64,000 nt of DNA from Thermosynechococcaceae cyanobacterium YX3bin19 (GTDB lineage: Bacteria; Cyanobacteriota; Cyanobacteriia; Thermosynechococcales; Thermosynechococcaceae). Below, in pieces: positions 36,234-45,279 of the stretch; position 1 is the first letter of the stretch, and each line of letters starts with the position of its first letter. Below the pieces are notes generated by a model. It made no database searches. It was not told the origin of the DNA and worked only from the letters and a program-made list of their open reading frames with translations. The position numbers and the translations under genes were made by a program. The stretch is from the NCBI GenBank assembly GCA_030447595.1, contig JAUJON010000006.1:1-64000 (forward strand). Reading direction: 5' to 3'.

Positions 36234-36518
36234 CTAAACTAATCCACTTCCAGCACCTGCTAGCAAACTAATCAGCAGTTGTAGCAGAAGAAAACCGAGT
36301 ATTGGCGATAGATCAATGCCACCTAGGGGGGGAATAATTGAGCGAAAGATATTGAGATAGGGATCTGTGAGCTGGCTTAAAAATGAAAAAGGAGGGTTAA
36401 GCCAGTCAATTGTGGGGAACCAGCTTAACAGAACCCGTATCAGGATTAAAAATAAGTAAATTGGCAAAAAATTGGCTAAAGCAGTTGAAACTAATGAAAT
36501 TGCTGCTGCTGAACTCAT
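36234..36518 (-). CDS. YggT family protein
   Basis: FLPIYLFLILIRVLLSWFPTIDWLNPPFSFLSQLTDPYLNIFRSIIPPLGGIDLSPILGFLLLQLL. Confidence 0.92.
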   Translation of the reverse strand: MSSAAAISLVSTALANFLPIYLFLILIRVLLSWFPTIDWLNPPFSFLSQLTDPYLNIFRSIIPPLGGIDLSPILGFLLLQLLISLLAGAGSGLV

Positions 36519-36677
36519 AGGTTCTAAACCCTCTCCACAAATAAAAAGATTTGTCTAAAGTTTAATCTAGCTGATGGCTGATGAAGCTTCACGGCTTAGC
36601 TGGCTATTCACACTCACCGCTCTGCAGATCTTCCAGTTATTAGTCTAAAACTTGCTTCTACCACACAGCACAAACAA

Positions 36678-36995
36678 TTATTCCCTTCGGTTCTGTTCAC
36701 TCCCATTGACGTTGCTTAATTGTTGACGCACCTCATCGATCGCCTCGTTTAGTTGGGCAATTTTCGCCTCTAGACCTTGACGAGCTTCTTCAATGTTGAG
36801 TTCGGTTGCGGCTCGCAGTTGGCGTTTGCGACGTCTGCCTAGCTTACCGCTAGTTGAGTTATTTTCTAAGGAAAATTCTTCGCCAGTGTTTGGCAGCCGA
36901 GACGCCAATAAGGCACCAAATATACCACCTACAAGCCCACCCAGCAGTGCACCTGTCAAAAACCCACCTGTAAAATTGTCACCCTGGTTGTCCAT
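36678..36995 (-). CDS. Small YtxH-like hypothetical protein
   Basis: NFTGGFLTGALLGGLVGGIFGALLASRL then charged coiled region EARQGLEAKIAQLNEAIDEVRQQL. Confidence 0.6.
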   Translation of the reverse strand: MDNQGDNFTGGFLTGALLGGLVGGIFGALLASRLPNTGEEFSLENNSTSGKLGRRRKRQLRAATELNIEEARQGLEAKIAQLNEAIDEVRQQLSNVNGSEQNRRE

Positions 36996-37317
36996 ATATC
37001 ACCATCGTTATTTTCAGCTTCTTCATACTAGAACCTTTGTGATTGCCCGTTAATTTTGAGTTTATCCAGATTCTTTATTAACGCCTGGTTGTCAGCACAT
37101 ACAATAAAGCGTCGCATGCAAAGGTTTCAGTTGCCGGAACACGCCCAACAATTTCTCTATGCGTTTGAACTCATCTATTAACGCTTGCATACCAACACCA
37201 ATCCCTATCCCCAATACCGTCAACTCCGCCAGTATCTTGAAAACTAGCGCGAGCAGGGGGTAGCTTAAGTAACAGCACAGCTAGAAAGGATGAAATTGAG
37301 CTAGCCATTCCGCTATT

Positions 37318-37372
37318 ATTAAACTCAGCGAGTCCCTCACGGAACCCGCTGGTCTTCAGAACCGTGCTTGAG
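37318..37372 (-). mobile_element. Outer group II intron, 3' end (3' half of domain V and domain VI)
   Basis: CTCAAGCACGGTTC TGAAGACCAGCGGGTTCCGTGAGGGACTCGCTGAGTTTAAT: completes the domain V stem started at 39824 and forms a 10-bp domain VI hairpin. Confidence 0.75.
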
Positions 37373-39802
37373 GTAGGGTAGGCGACCAACGAGTTACCAT
37401 TGCTGGCACTTTTCCAATCGCCCCCCTCCAAACGACGCATGACCGTTTCCGTATCACGTCGCTCTCCAGTAATCTCAACATGAAAGGGCTTTGCCGTCAT
37501 AGCGCCCATACTGAATTTTGTGATGACATTCCAGGCACACCACCAGTGTTTTGCGGCGGCGTGCAGTCATCTTTTTCATCCAGTCTGGTCGTTCTGATTT
37601 TCCCTTTTGCGCCACGTCTGCTAGTTTGCGGATGTGGTGGACTTCAATCTTGTCCGTTGAGCCACAAAGTTCACATTTTTGGGCTAAGAGACGTTCAACT
37701 ACCTCACTACGGTTGCTCCAAATTCGACTATGACTGACATCATCATCGAGTGCGACCCACTTATTCCAATGCAGAGGGATTGCTCCAAAATGAGCTTTCA
37801 ATGGCTTCTTGGAGTCCCGATTGACCTTTACCTGAAGTACCTTGTAGGTACCCTCTTTGATGGTGATGGTGGTGGAGTATCGTCGGTAAATTCTCTGGCA
37901 GGAAGTTTTGAACTTGTTTGCCAGGGTCTTCACCAACGATAATTCCGTGACTCGTCGAAGCTTTCCCAGTGAGTGGAGGTTGTAAGCCATGCGGTAGTAT
38001 TGGACAACTCCGCGATACTCCGCCTGGTATTGGGACATGATGCTATACACATCATCGTTGATTCGCTGCGCGAGATGAATGGGTTTTCCCTTCCGCATGT
38101 ATTTTGCACAACGTGCGTTTTTCACGCTTGCAGGAACGCGAAGTCCGACACTGCCGTTGATGCAGCGTTGACCGCGATGGTCATGCTTGTCATCGGCGTG
38201 AAGGATGTGGATTTCGTACCCCAGGAATCGAGCCTTCTCGTCCCGCGCATGGGTAACGAGTGTCTTTTCATCACTGAGTTCTAGCTTCAACTGGGTGCGG
38301 AGAAACGCAGCCAGTTTTTGCTTGATTTCCACGGCTTCTGCTTTGGTTCCCACCAGTCCCAGCAGGAAGTCATCGGCATACCTCGTGTACCAGAGACGTC
38401 GAAAGTTCGGGTCGTGGGGGGCACGCGACGGGATTTTCTGAGCTTCACGGCTCAACCGTCTTGCTTCTTCCAGGTTCCCTTGTTTTCGAGCGTCTGATGC
38501 CGCGAAGGTTAGAGCGACATAGGGAGGGTTTGTTCTTCGGCGTTTGCCACGCGTGTAGACCGGAGTGAGTTCGCGCTCGACAAATTGATCTAACCTGTCT
38601 AGCACGAGATTGGATAAAATCGGGCTCACGACGCCACCCTGCGGGACTCCGCTGTAGGTAGCATTGTATTTCCAATTCTCCAAATAGCCTGCACCCAGCA
38701 GTCCATCGATAAGCCGAATGAAGCGATTGTCGTGGATTTTCTCGCGCAGGATGTTTAACAGAACAGTGTGATCTATCCTGTCAAAACACGCGCTAATGTC
38801 TCCTTCGATAAACCACTTTGTGCCTCGACCTTTCTGTGTGACATCACGCAAGGCAGTGTGGCAACCTCGCTTCGGTCGGAATCCGTGGGAATGATCACTA
38901 AACTGAGGGTCGTAGTAGGCTTCCAAAATCAGACGGATCACTTCTTGGAGAAGCTTATCCGACCAAGTAGGCAGCCCTAGCGGTCTCCGTTTGTGATTCT
39001 TCTTGGGAATGTAGGTGCGACGCACTGGCGTCCATCGATACCGCTCATAGCGCAGAGCTTCAATCAGGGTATCAATCTTTTCCAGTGACATCCCATCTAC
39101 TGTTTCCGTCGTCGCACCCGGTGTCATCGCCCCAGCGTTGCTGGACAGCTTGGCGTAAGCGCGAAGATACAGCTCAGGGTTGTAGAGCAGTCGATAGACT
39201 CCCTCCAGGGGCAACCCCTTGTATCCACGTTCACGTATGATGTTCAGTACCGTTTCGGCTGTTCGCATCTCGCGTACCTCACGATTTCTGTTTCATCCGA
39301 TTACCTGTTCCACTTCGCCCTGTAAACGGTTCTCCCGTTTGCCCTGGTGGGGCGTGACTCCCACGACTACTATTGGAACTCCGTCACCTTAGGACTCGCG
39401 TCCCTTAGGCAATCCCATGTTCCGTCACCGATGAACGAACTAGAGCGACTTAGGCTTCCCATTCATGCCCTTCAATGAGTTCATTACTCATTGCCCATTG
39501 ATCAAGGCGTACTACAGACGAAACTTTAATCCATAGCTATCAATGGCATCGGTGTACAGACGTGATACCGAAGGATGTGCACGACCATCACTGGGCATTA
39601 GGATTCAGGCAGTTTAGCTTTAGCCGTATCGCTCAGGCGTTGCGGGACTGTACCATACACGTCTTCTGTTCCATCCCGCTTTACAAACAGGCTCTTGTCC
39701 CCCTTCTCTTTCGAGTTAAGGTAAGTTGTTCACCTTGGAGTCAATTGCCTTGAACTCCAGCCAACTGAGTTGGCAATTCAATCAGTACGTACCATGGCGC
39801 AC
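37373..39802 (-). mobile_element. Inner group II intron, apparently full length (about 2430 nt)
   Basis: 5' end GTGCGCC at 39802; intron-encoded protein; domain V GAGCGACGTGATACGGAAACGGTCATGCGTCGTT (37431-37464, GAAA tetraloop); domain VI stem with bulged A; 3' end CCCTAC at 37373. Confidence 0.8.
37475..39268 (-). CDS. ltrA: Group II intron reverse transcriptase/maturase with C-terminal HNH endonuclease
   Basis: RRPLGLPTWSDKLLQEVIRLILEAYYDPQFSDHSHGFRPKRGCHTAL...YSGVPQGGVVSPILSNLVLDRLD...YTRYADDFLLG...CELCGSTDKIEVHHIRKL...LVVCLECHHKIQYG. Confidence 0.97.
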   Translation of the reverse strand: MRTAETVLNIIRERGYKGLPLEGVYRLLYNPELYLRAYAKLSSNAGAMTPGATTETVDGMSLEKIDTLIEALRYERYRWTPVRRTYIPKKNHKRRPLGLPTWSDKLLQEVIRLILEAYYDPQFSDHSHGFRPKRGCHTALRDVTQKGRGTKWFIEGDISACFDRIDHTVLLNILREKIHDNRFIRLIDGLLGAGYLENWKYNATYSGVPQGGVVSPILSNLVLDRLDQFVERELTPVYTRGKRRRTNPPYVALTFAASDARKQGNLEEARRLSREAQKIPSRAPHDPNFRRLWYTRYADDFLLGLVGTKAEAVEIKQKLAAFLRTQLKLELSDEKTLVTHARDEKARFLGYEIHILHADDKHDHRGQRCINGSVGLRVPASVKNARCAKYMRKGKPIHLAQRINDDVYSIMSQYQAEYRGVVQYYRMAYNLHSLGKLRRVTELSLVKTLANKFKTSCQRIYRRYSTTITIKEGTYKVLQVKVNRDSKKPLKAHFGAIPLHWNKWVALDDDVSHSRIWSNRSEVVERLLAQKCELCGSTDKIEVHHIRKLADVAQKGKSERPDWMKKMTARRRKTLVVCLECHHKIQYGRYDGKALSC

Positions 39803-40603
39803 ATTTTCACCCTCTACACGGCTCCTCAATGTCTTGGTGTTTGTCATACAGACCTTACTATTGAACCGTCTTTGGCGGTTTTTTCGTCGTGGCAATGTCG
39901 ATGGAGAAGCTGGATGTTTTGATATTCATCTTACCGCCTTTTGAGCGGGGGATGTGGTGGTCTTGTTCCATAACGTCTCCATCCCTTGAAGTAAAGGTTG
40001 CAGTTAGGCATTTTCCCTTTTGTCTTTTGAGAAGTTTTGAGGTTCTCATGTTGATCTCAGGGTATCTTCCCCATTCTCGTGCTCCAGTAAATCCAGTCGC
40101 CATCGTAAGATCTCTGTTGCTTTGTACTTTTATGTGTCTCGTTATTGGAGTTTCAGAGTGTTTGGCAATCATCTTTATTGAGTCCCCAACTTTGGTGGCG
40201 AATCTCCATCCTTTCCCTTGGTCTATTAACCAGTATTTGTTAACAATCCAATGCTGGTTTTTGTTGGGATGACGGTGATTTGCCCAGCTTCTGAGCTGTT
40301 GGTGAAGCCAGTTGTTCATTTGGGAATATGCGTCCGAGCTGACCACTGTTGAAAAGTAGTTGGACCATCCGGTAATAACCGGGGCAAGTTCGTTTATAAG
40401 CGCCAACTGAGTTGAAGCTTTGTGAACTCTGATAATTTCCTTTAACTTCTCAATATGTCTGCTAATGTTTTCCTGGCTTGGTCTAATGAGTGTTTTGAAC
40501 CCCAGTGCTTTTCCATTAGGTGCTCTTAGCGGTTTGATTCTTTCCAGATGGGAATTGTCTTACCGTAAATCCTAGGAAGTCAAACCCTTATTTCCCTCAA
40601 GCT
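39803..40603 (-). mobile_element. Outer group II intron, 3' portion (maturase X/HNH remnant and 5' half of domain V); 5' part missing
   Basis: GFDFLGFTVRQFP..., LALINELAPVITGWSNYFSTVVSSDAYSQMNNWLHQQLRSWANHRHP, KGKCLTATFTSRDGDVMEQDHHIPRSKGG; 5' half of domain V GAGCCGTGTAGAGGGTGAAAAT at 39803-39824. Confidence 0.8.
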
Positions 40604-42048
40604 CTAAGCTCGACTTTATCCATTAAGCAGCATAGCAAAGCAAGTCAGACCAAGTGTTGAAGAGGGCACGAGGACTTCCAACGTGTCTACATCGGTACTT
40701 GACATCTGAAAAGTCTGCATTTGCCAAAGCTGTTGTCTGACAAGCGCGAGCGCATCTGCAAATGTCGGTAGCGCCTTCTGATACCAAGCTGCTTTTGGCA
40801 GCTCAAACGGATGCTGCTTTTGCTGCTGATGGGCAACGACGGTCACGATTGAGAACAGCGCGAGTAGCGCAGGGTGGTGCGTACGATGGCCTGCGGTGAC
40901 CATTGACGCTGAGATTCAGCTGGGTAGATGAGCACGGGCTTCCTCAAAAGCGACTTCCACCTGCCATCGCAACCGAAACCATTGCAAGATTTGAACTGGC
41001 GTGGCCTTAGGTCTGTGCATAGGAGCGCCTGGGTTTCAAACTTCCCTTTGGGATCTTTTATCAAGACCCAGCGAATGGGCACAGCTGGCATCCCGGTTTT
41101 GTACCAAACTGCGGTTGCTGAGGTGATGTGCAGCGGATAGTCACCCCGACCATACCAGTCCTGCATCTCAACCGTCTGCCAAGGAGTGTAAGGGTTATTC
41201 ACAAGCGCTTTCAGAGCAGGCAGTCGCTTGCCCACCTTCCGGGGCCGTCCCATTTGTTTGGGGCGACGAAGCGGTGCTGGTTGGTAGAGTTGAGCATCTA
41301 AGCGTAAGCGAGTGATGATATGCGCTGGCCTGCTCATCTGGCAGAGTGCCCACAACAGCTCCAATGCGGCAAAGCTGCCATCGGTAACCACAACCATCGC
41401 TCTCGTCGGCAACCATCGCCTTGCCGTACCATCTGTCTGGCCCAATCCGTCAGCTGCTTGTGTCGATGATTTCGCTGTTCATGGTAGCGTTGCGAAGGGG
41501 CTAAGACGGTTAGAAACGGTAATGCCCAGACCCGTTGTGCCCAGGGAATTGGTACCAGAAGCATCAGGCTCAACCACCGCAGACCGCTGGCTTTGACCAA
41601 GTGGCTATTGCTGGAACGACCGGGTCACGATAGATATTTTTGGCTGCGATTTGCTTGCCCCGGCGACGCTCAATCGTATCGTCTAGCCCCATTACCAGCA
41701 CTCCCGTTGGTGCAAACACCGCTATCAAATGACGTAACAGGATGTGACAGGCTTTGTGGCTAGACCAAACTGCTCGGCTCAGCACTCGGTGGTAGTTCTG
41801 AAAATGCGGCTGCTCATGCAAACCCATCACGCGCAAAATTGCACTCACTGTTCGTTTCCCAGGTGCTAGGAATTGCACCCACAACCAGCACTAAAACTGT
41901 CTGCCAAATCCGCTGGGAAAACAACGGCGCAAACAGGACCATCAAGCTGAGAAATTCTTTGGTAGGCAATAACATCAGAACTCATTCAACATCACCGTTC
42001 TGATTTTGCTACCTTTTCTACTCACCAAATGGATAAAGTCGAGCTAAG
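40604..42048 (-). mobile_element. IS4/IS701-like insertion sequence, frameshifted transposase
   Basis: Terminal inverted repeats [CT]TAAGCTCGACTTTATCCATT (40604-40624) and AATGGATAAAGTCGAGCTAAG (42028-42048); transposase pieces VLVMGLDDTIERRRGKQIAAKNIYRDPV, MVVVTDGSFAALELLWALC, VRWVLIKDPKGKFETQALLCTDL-like. Confidence 0.82.
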
Positions 42049-42342
42049 GTGCCAGTTCAGATAAACTCGGATACCCTTGCAGTTTGTAGTCTTCATAGTA
42101 GCCAGATGTTATTAAGAAGACAGGTCTTTGCTCCTTAATAGATCTGGTAATTAGGGATAATTTACTTGTGTATATTTCCAACTCATCCCCATCCTGACAA
42201 TCAAAATGCCCACAATAACCCTCATCGCTGACTTTGTGGGTCTGAACATAGATTGGACCATGCTGTAGTAAATGCTAGTTGATTTTAGCACAACCGGCCA
42301 TCATTAAGAGGCGGTGCATAATAGTCAATAGTTTACTTCTCC

Positions 42343-42362
42343 AGCCTGATCAGGCTTTTTTT
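42343..42362 (+). terminator. Candidate terminator-like palindrome
   Basis: AGCCTGATCAGGCT palindrome followed directly by T run (AGCCTGATCAGGCTTTTTTT). Confidence 0.35.
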
Positions 42363-42378
42363 AGGTCTGGGATTTTTA

Positions 42379-42609
42379 TCAGCATTTCTTTCGGGAGGAC
42401 CGATAGCGAATAACAGCGCTTTCAATTCCTTCAAACTGTACCTGACGATGATGGTTTATATAGCGGTTTCTCAAGCTACGAGTAAGTCCGACATACATTA
42501 CTGGACAAACAGAATTACCTACATAGTAGATGCCAGATTTAGGCGGCAATTCTTTACGCTGGTTATAGGACAAAACTGACATCTCGTTGTAGTTAAGATT
42601 CAACTGCAT
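42379..42609 (-). CDS. Short GIY-YIG nuclease-like protein, C-terminally truncated
   Basis: LPPKSGIYYVGNSVCPVMYVGLTRSLRNRYINHHRQVQFEGIESAVIRYR; stops after the N-terminal GIY-YIG core. Confidence 0.65.
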   Translation of the reverse strand: MQLNLNYNEMSVLSYNQRKELPPKSGIYYVGNSVCPVMYVGLTRSLRNRYINHHRQVQFEGIESAVIRYRSSRKKC

Positions 42610-43244
42610 AATGCTTTACTTCTAGCTGAAGGGCGACTAGTTTAAGCTTGCCCATGAAGTGAAGTTGCCTAACTTAGGACGAGACCGATCAGTTTTTTGT
42701 TGTATTTCCCCTATATTAAGACAGATTAAGATAAAGGTTTGGTATATCTTCCAGTGAAAGAGGTGCTGCTTGTAGCACAATATTTCTAAAGGTAGTTAAG
42801 CTTACAAAATCCTATTTTGCATCTTCAAGAAATAGTGCCTGAAGAAGCTCCATTGAAGTGCGGCTGTTATGAGTTTCTAGGAGAAGGAAAATTTAAGCCC
42901 TAGTCGTCCCTAGTCGTCTACTGGCAGCAGTGGGATCTATGTCAATTTGTAAAGTTTTAGCCGCAGAAGGGTTCGTAGACGCGAGTAGCGGTAATGATAT
43001 TACCAGCTCAGGAAAGGTTCCTATGGCGTCTACAACAAAGCGATCGCAGTTCTCGTTAACCTCACCGCTCTTTCTGGAGCAGACAACCAGATTGGTTCCT
43101 CAAAGCAGTGAGGAGCAGCCGCTGAGTAGCCAATGGCCGGAGTGGGCAGCGGTTTTTCCTCAAACTGAGGCTGAAATTCTTGGATCTATCTGGCCAGTAG
43201 GGAATCTGTAGTAAACTTTGACTCAACCTTCAGGGTTAGGGATA

Positions 43245-44656
43245 CAGCCCCCGTAAAGTTGTTGTTGTCGGTGCTGGTTGGGCTGGGCTCGGTGCGAGCT
43301 ATCACCTCACGAAGCAGGGCTATGATGTAACGCTGTTAGAAGCAGGCTCCTATCCTGGTGGCCTGGTAGCTGGCTGGAAAACTGCAGCGGGCCGCTCAGT
43401 GGAAGCGGGCTTCTGGTACCCCTACCGAAACATCTTTGCCCTTGTCCGCGAACTGGGGAATTCAACCCTTCACGCCGTTTACCCGCTCCTGCCAATACTT
43501 CCCGCAGGGCTGGAAGTTGAATCACCACTCTTTTCAAGATCTCCCCGGCTTCCCTCGCCTTTGGGTACATTCCTCTACACCCAGTTCAGGCGGTTGCCGT
43601 TGGTTGACCGTCTGTCGGCGCTCCCCTTGCTCTACGCGGTCATTGACTTTGATAACTCCGATGCCGCCTGGCAGCGCTATGACTCGGTAACTGCGCGGGA
43701 ATTGTTAAAACTTTTGGCGTCTCTGCCCGCCTCTACCGTGATTCCTTTGAACCAATGTTGCTCAGGGTTTGTTTGCACCAGGGGAACAGTGTTCGGCAGC
43801 AGCAGCCCTGGGGATGCTTTACTACTTCATCTTAGCCCACCAGCCAGACTTCGATGTGTTCTGGTGCCGGGAACTGTGGGGCAACAGATCTTCCGGCCCT
43901 GGCTTGAACGGATTCAGCAGGCTGGGGGACGTCGCTGCCCAGCGACGAGTCAGCGATGTCACCCTAGACAGTACTGGTCAGGTATCAGCGGTGGTCTGTG
44001 AGGAGATGAAGTATTCCCGGCGGATGCAAATCTTGCCGTGGGGGTGAGCGGCATGCAGAAAATTGTTGGGGCAGCTCTCACTTAAGCGATCGCCAGGAGC
44101 CCTTTCGGGAACTTGGCTAATCTGAGCGCGATCGATGCTAGCCACTCGGCTCTGGTTTGACAAAAAGTAGCCGTTCCCGGCCTTCAAATGCCTGCTTTGG
44201 GTTTCATGCCGACCGGCTGGACTTTTTTTTGACCTGAATACCCTGCACGACGAGTATCACAGCGAACCCGGAACCGTGATTGAAGCAGACACCATGCCAA
44301 CCAATTTCTGGGATTGGATGACGAACAGATTGTGCCGCTGGTGCAAAGAGACTGGCAACCTGTATTCCGGCATTCCGGGCAGCCAAGGTAGTCGACAGCG
44401 TGATCCGCCTGCCGCGGGCAGTGACGCATTTGCACCTGGCAGTTACCGCTACCTGTTACCGGTACAAACCAGCTTTGGCAACGTCTTTATGTGCGGTGAC
44501 TGGGTTGTTAGCCGCCACGGTTCCTGGTCTCAGGAGAAAGCCTACGTGACTGGTCTGGAGGCAGCAAATCGGGTAATCGCTTCAGGCATGGGGTCAAAGC
44601 TGCAATCTTGCCAGTTGAGGCTGATGAACCGCATATTCAGCTGGCTGCACCTTTAA
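43245..44656 (+). pseudogene. FAD-dependent amine-oxidase/carotenoid-desaturase-like oxidoreductase, many frameshifts
   Basis: VVVVGAGWAGLGASYHLTKQGYDVTLLEAGSYPGGLVAGWKT at start; QTSFGNVFMCGDWVVSRHGSWSQEKAYVTGLEAANRVI at end. Confidence 0.7.
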
Positions 44657-45279
44657 CAAACAGCTACGCGGCTGGAGTAAAGTCTTACCTGATTTTTGGT
44701 TACCCTGACTCCCTTCTAAAGCTGGAATTTTAGGTTTCTCATTTTCACCTGCCTCACCTATAGCTTTCTGCCTCTGAGTCGTTGCCATAACAAAGCGCTA
44801 TTAAGCGGGTTAGGGACACCGGCTGCGGCACTGACATGTTCCCTTAGTCATAACCCTGCTATCACCAGCGAGCGTAGCAAACGATTCATTAGGGGCAGTT
44901 ATTCGTAAACTGGTTTAGCTTTGTGCTAGCCTATGTTAGACAATCTGTTATACAAGGACAAAAACCTGGACCGAAAGTAACGAAACTCTAGCGTTGAACC
45001 CTCTATAGGCTGTTCAGGGATTTATTAAGAGGGGGATGTGGTATATAAGCTGCCTGGGGTGCTCAGCTTTCAATTTAGAGCAAAAGAGGCTTTGCCTCTA
45101 TGGGGATATGGCGCTCCCTAAACTCACTATTAACGCCTTGATTTCTTCATCCAACTTGAAGATCAAAGGCTTCTATACTCGTATCACTATTTCACTCCTT
45201 ATTCAAACTACTAGGAATACCTAAGTATGGAACTTCTGGAGCGTTCCCTTTAAATGGGGAAGAGGCTGTAGTGGGATCT

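Noticed and set aside
37480-38980. Several plus-strand ORFs over the group II intron maturase
   Set aside because: Antisense to an intact reverse transcriptase ORF with strong family motifs; no independent coding evidence.
37475-39268. Reverse transcriptase considered as a retron or DRT/Abi defence RT
   Set aside because: Flanking intron ends, domains V/VI and an X-HNH C-terminus identify a group II intron maturase.
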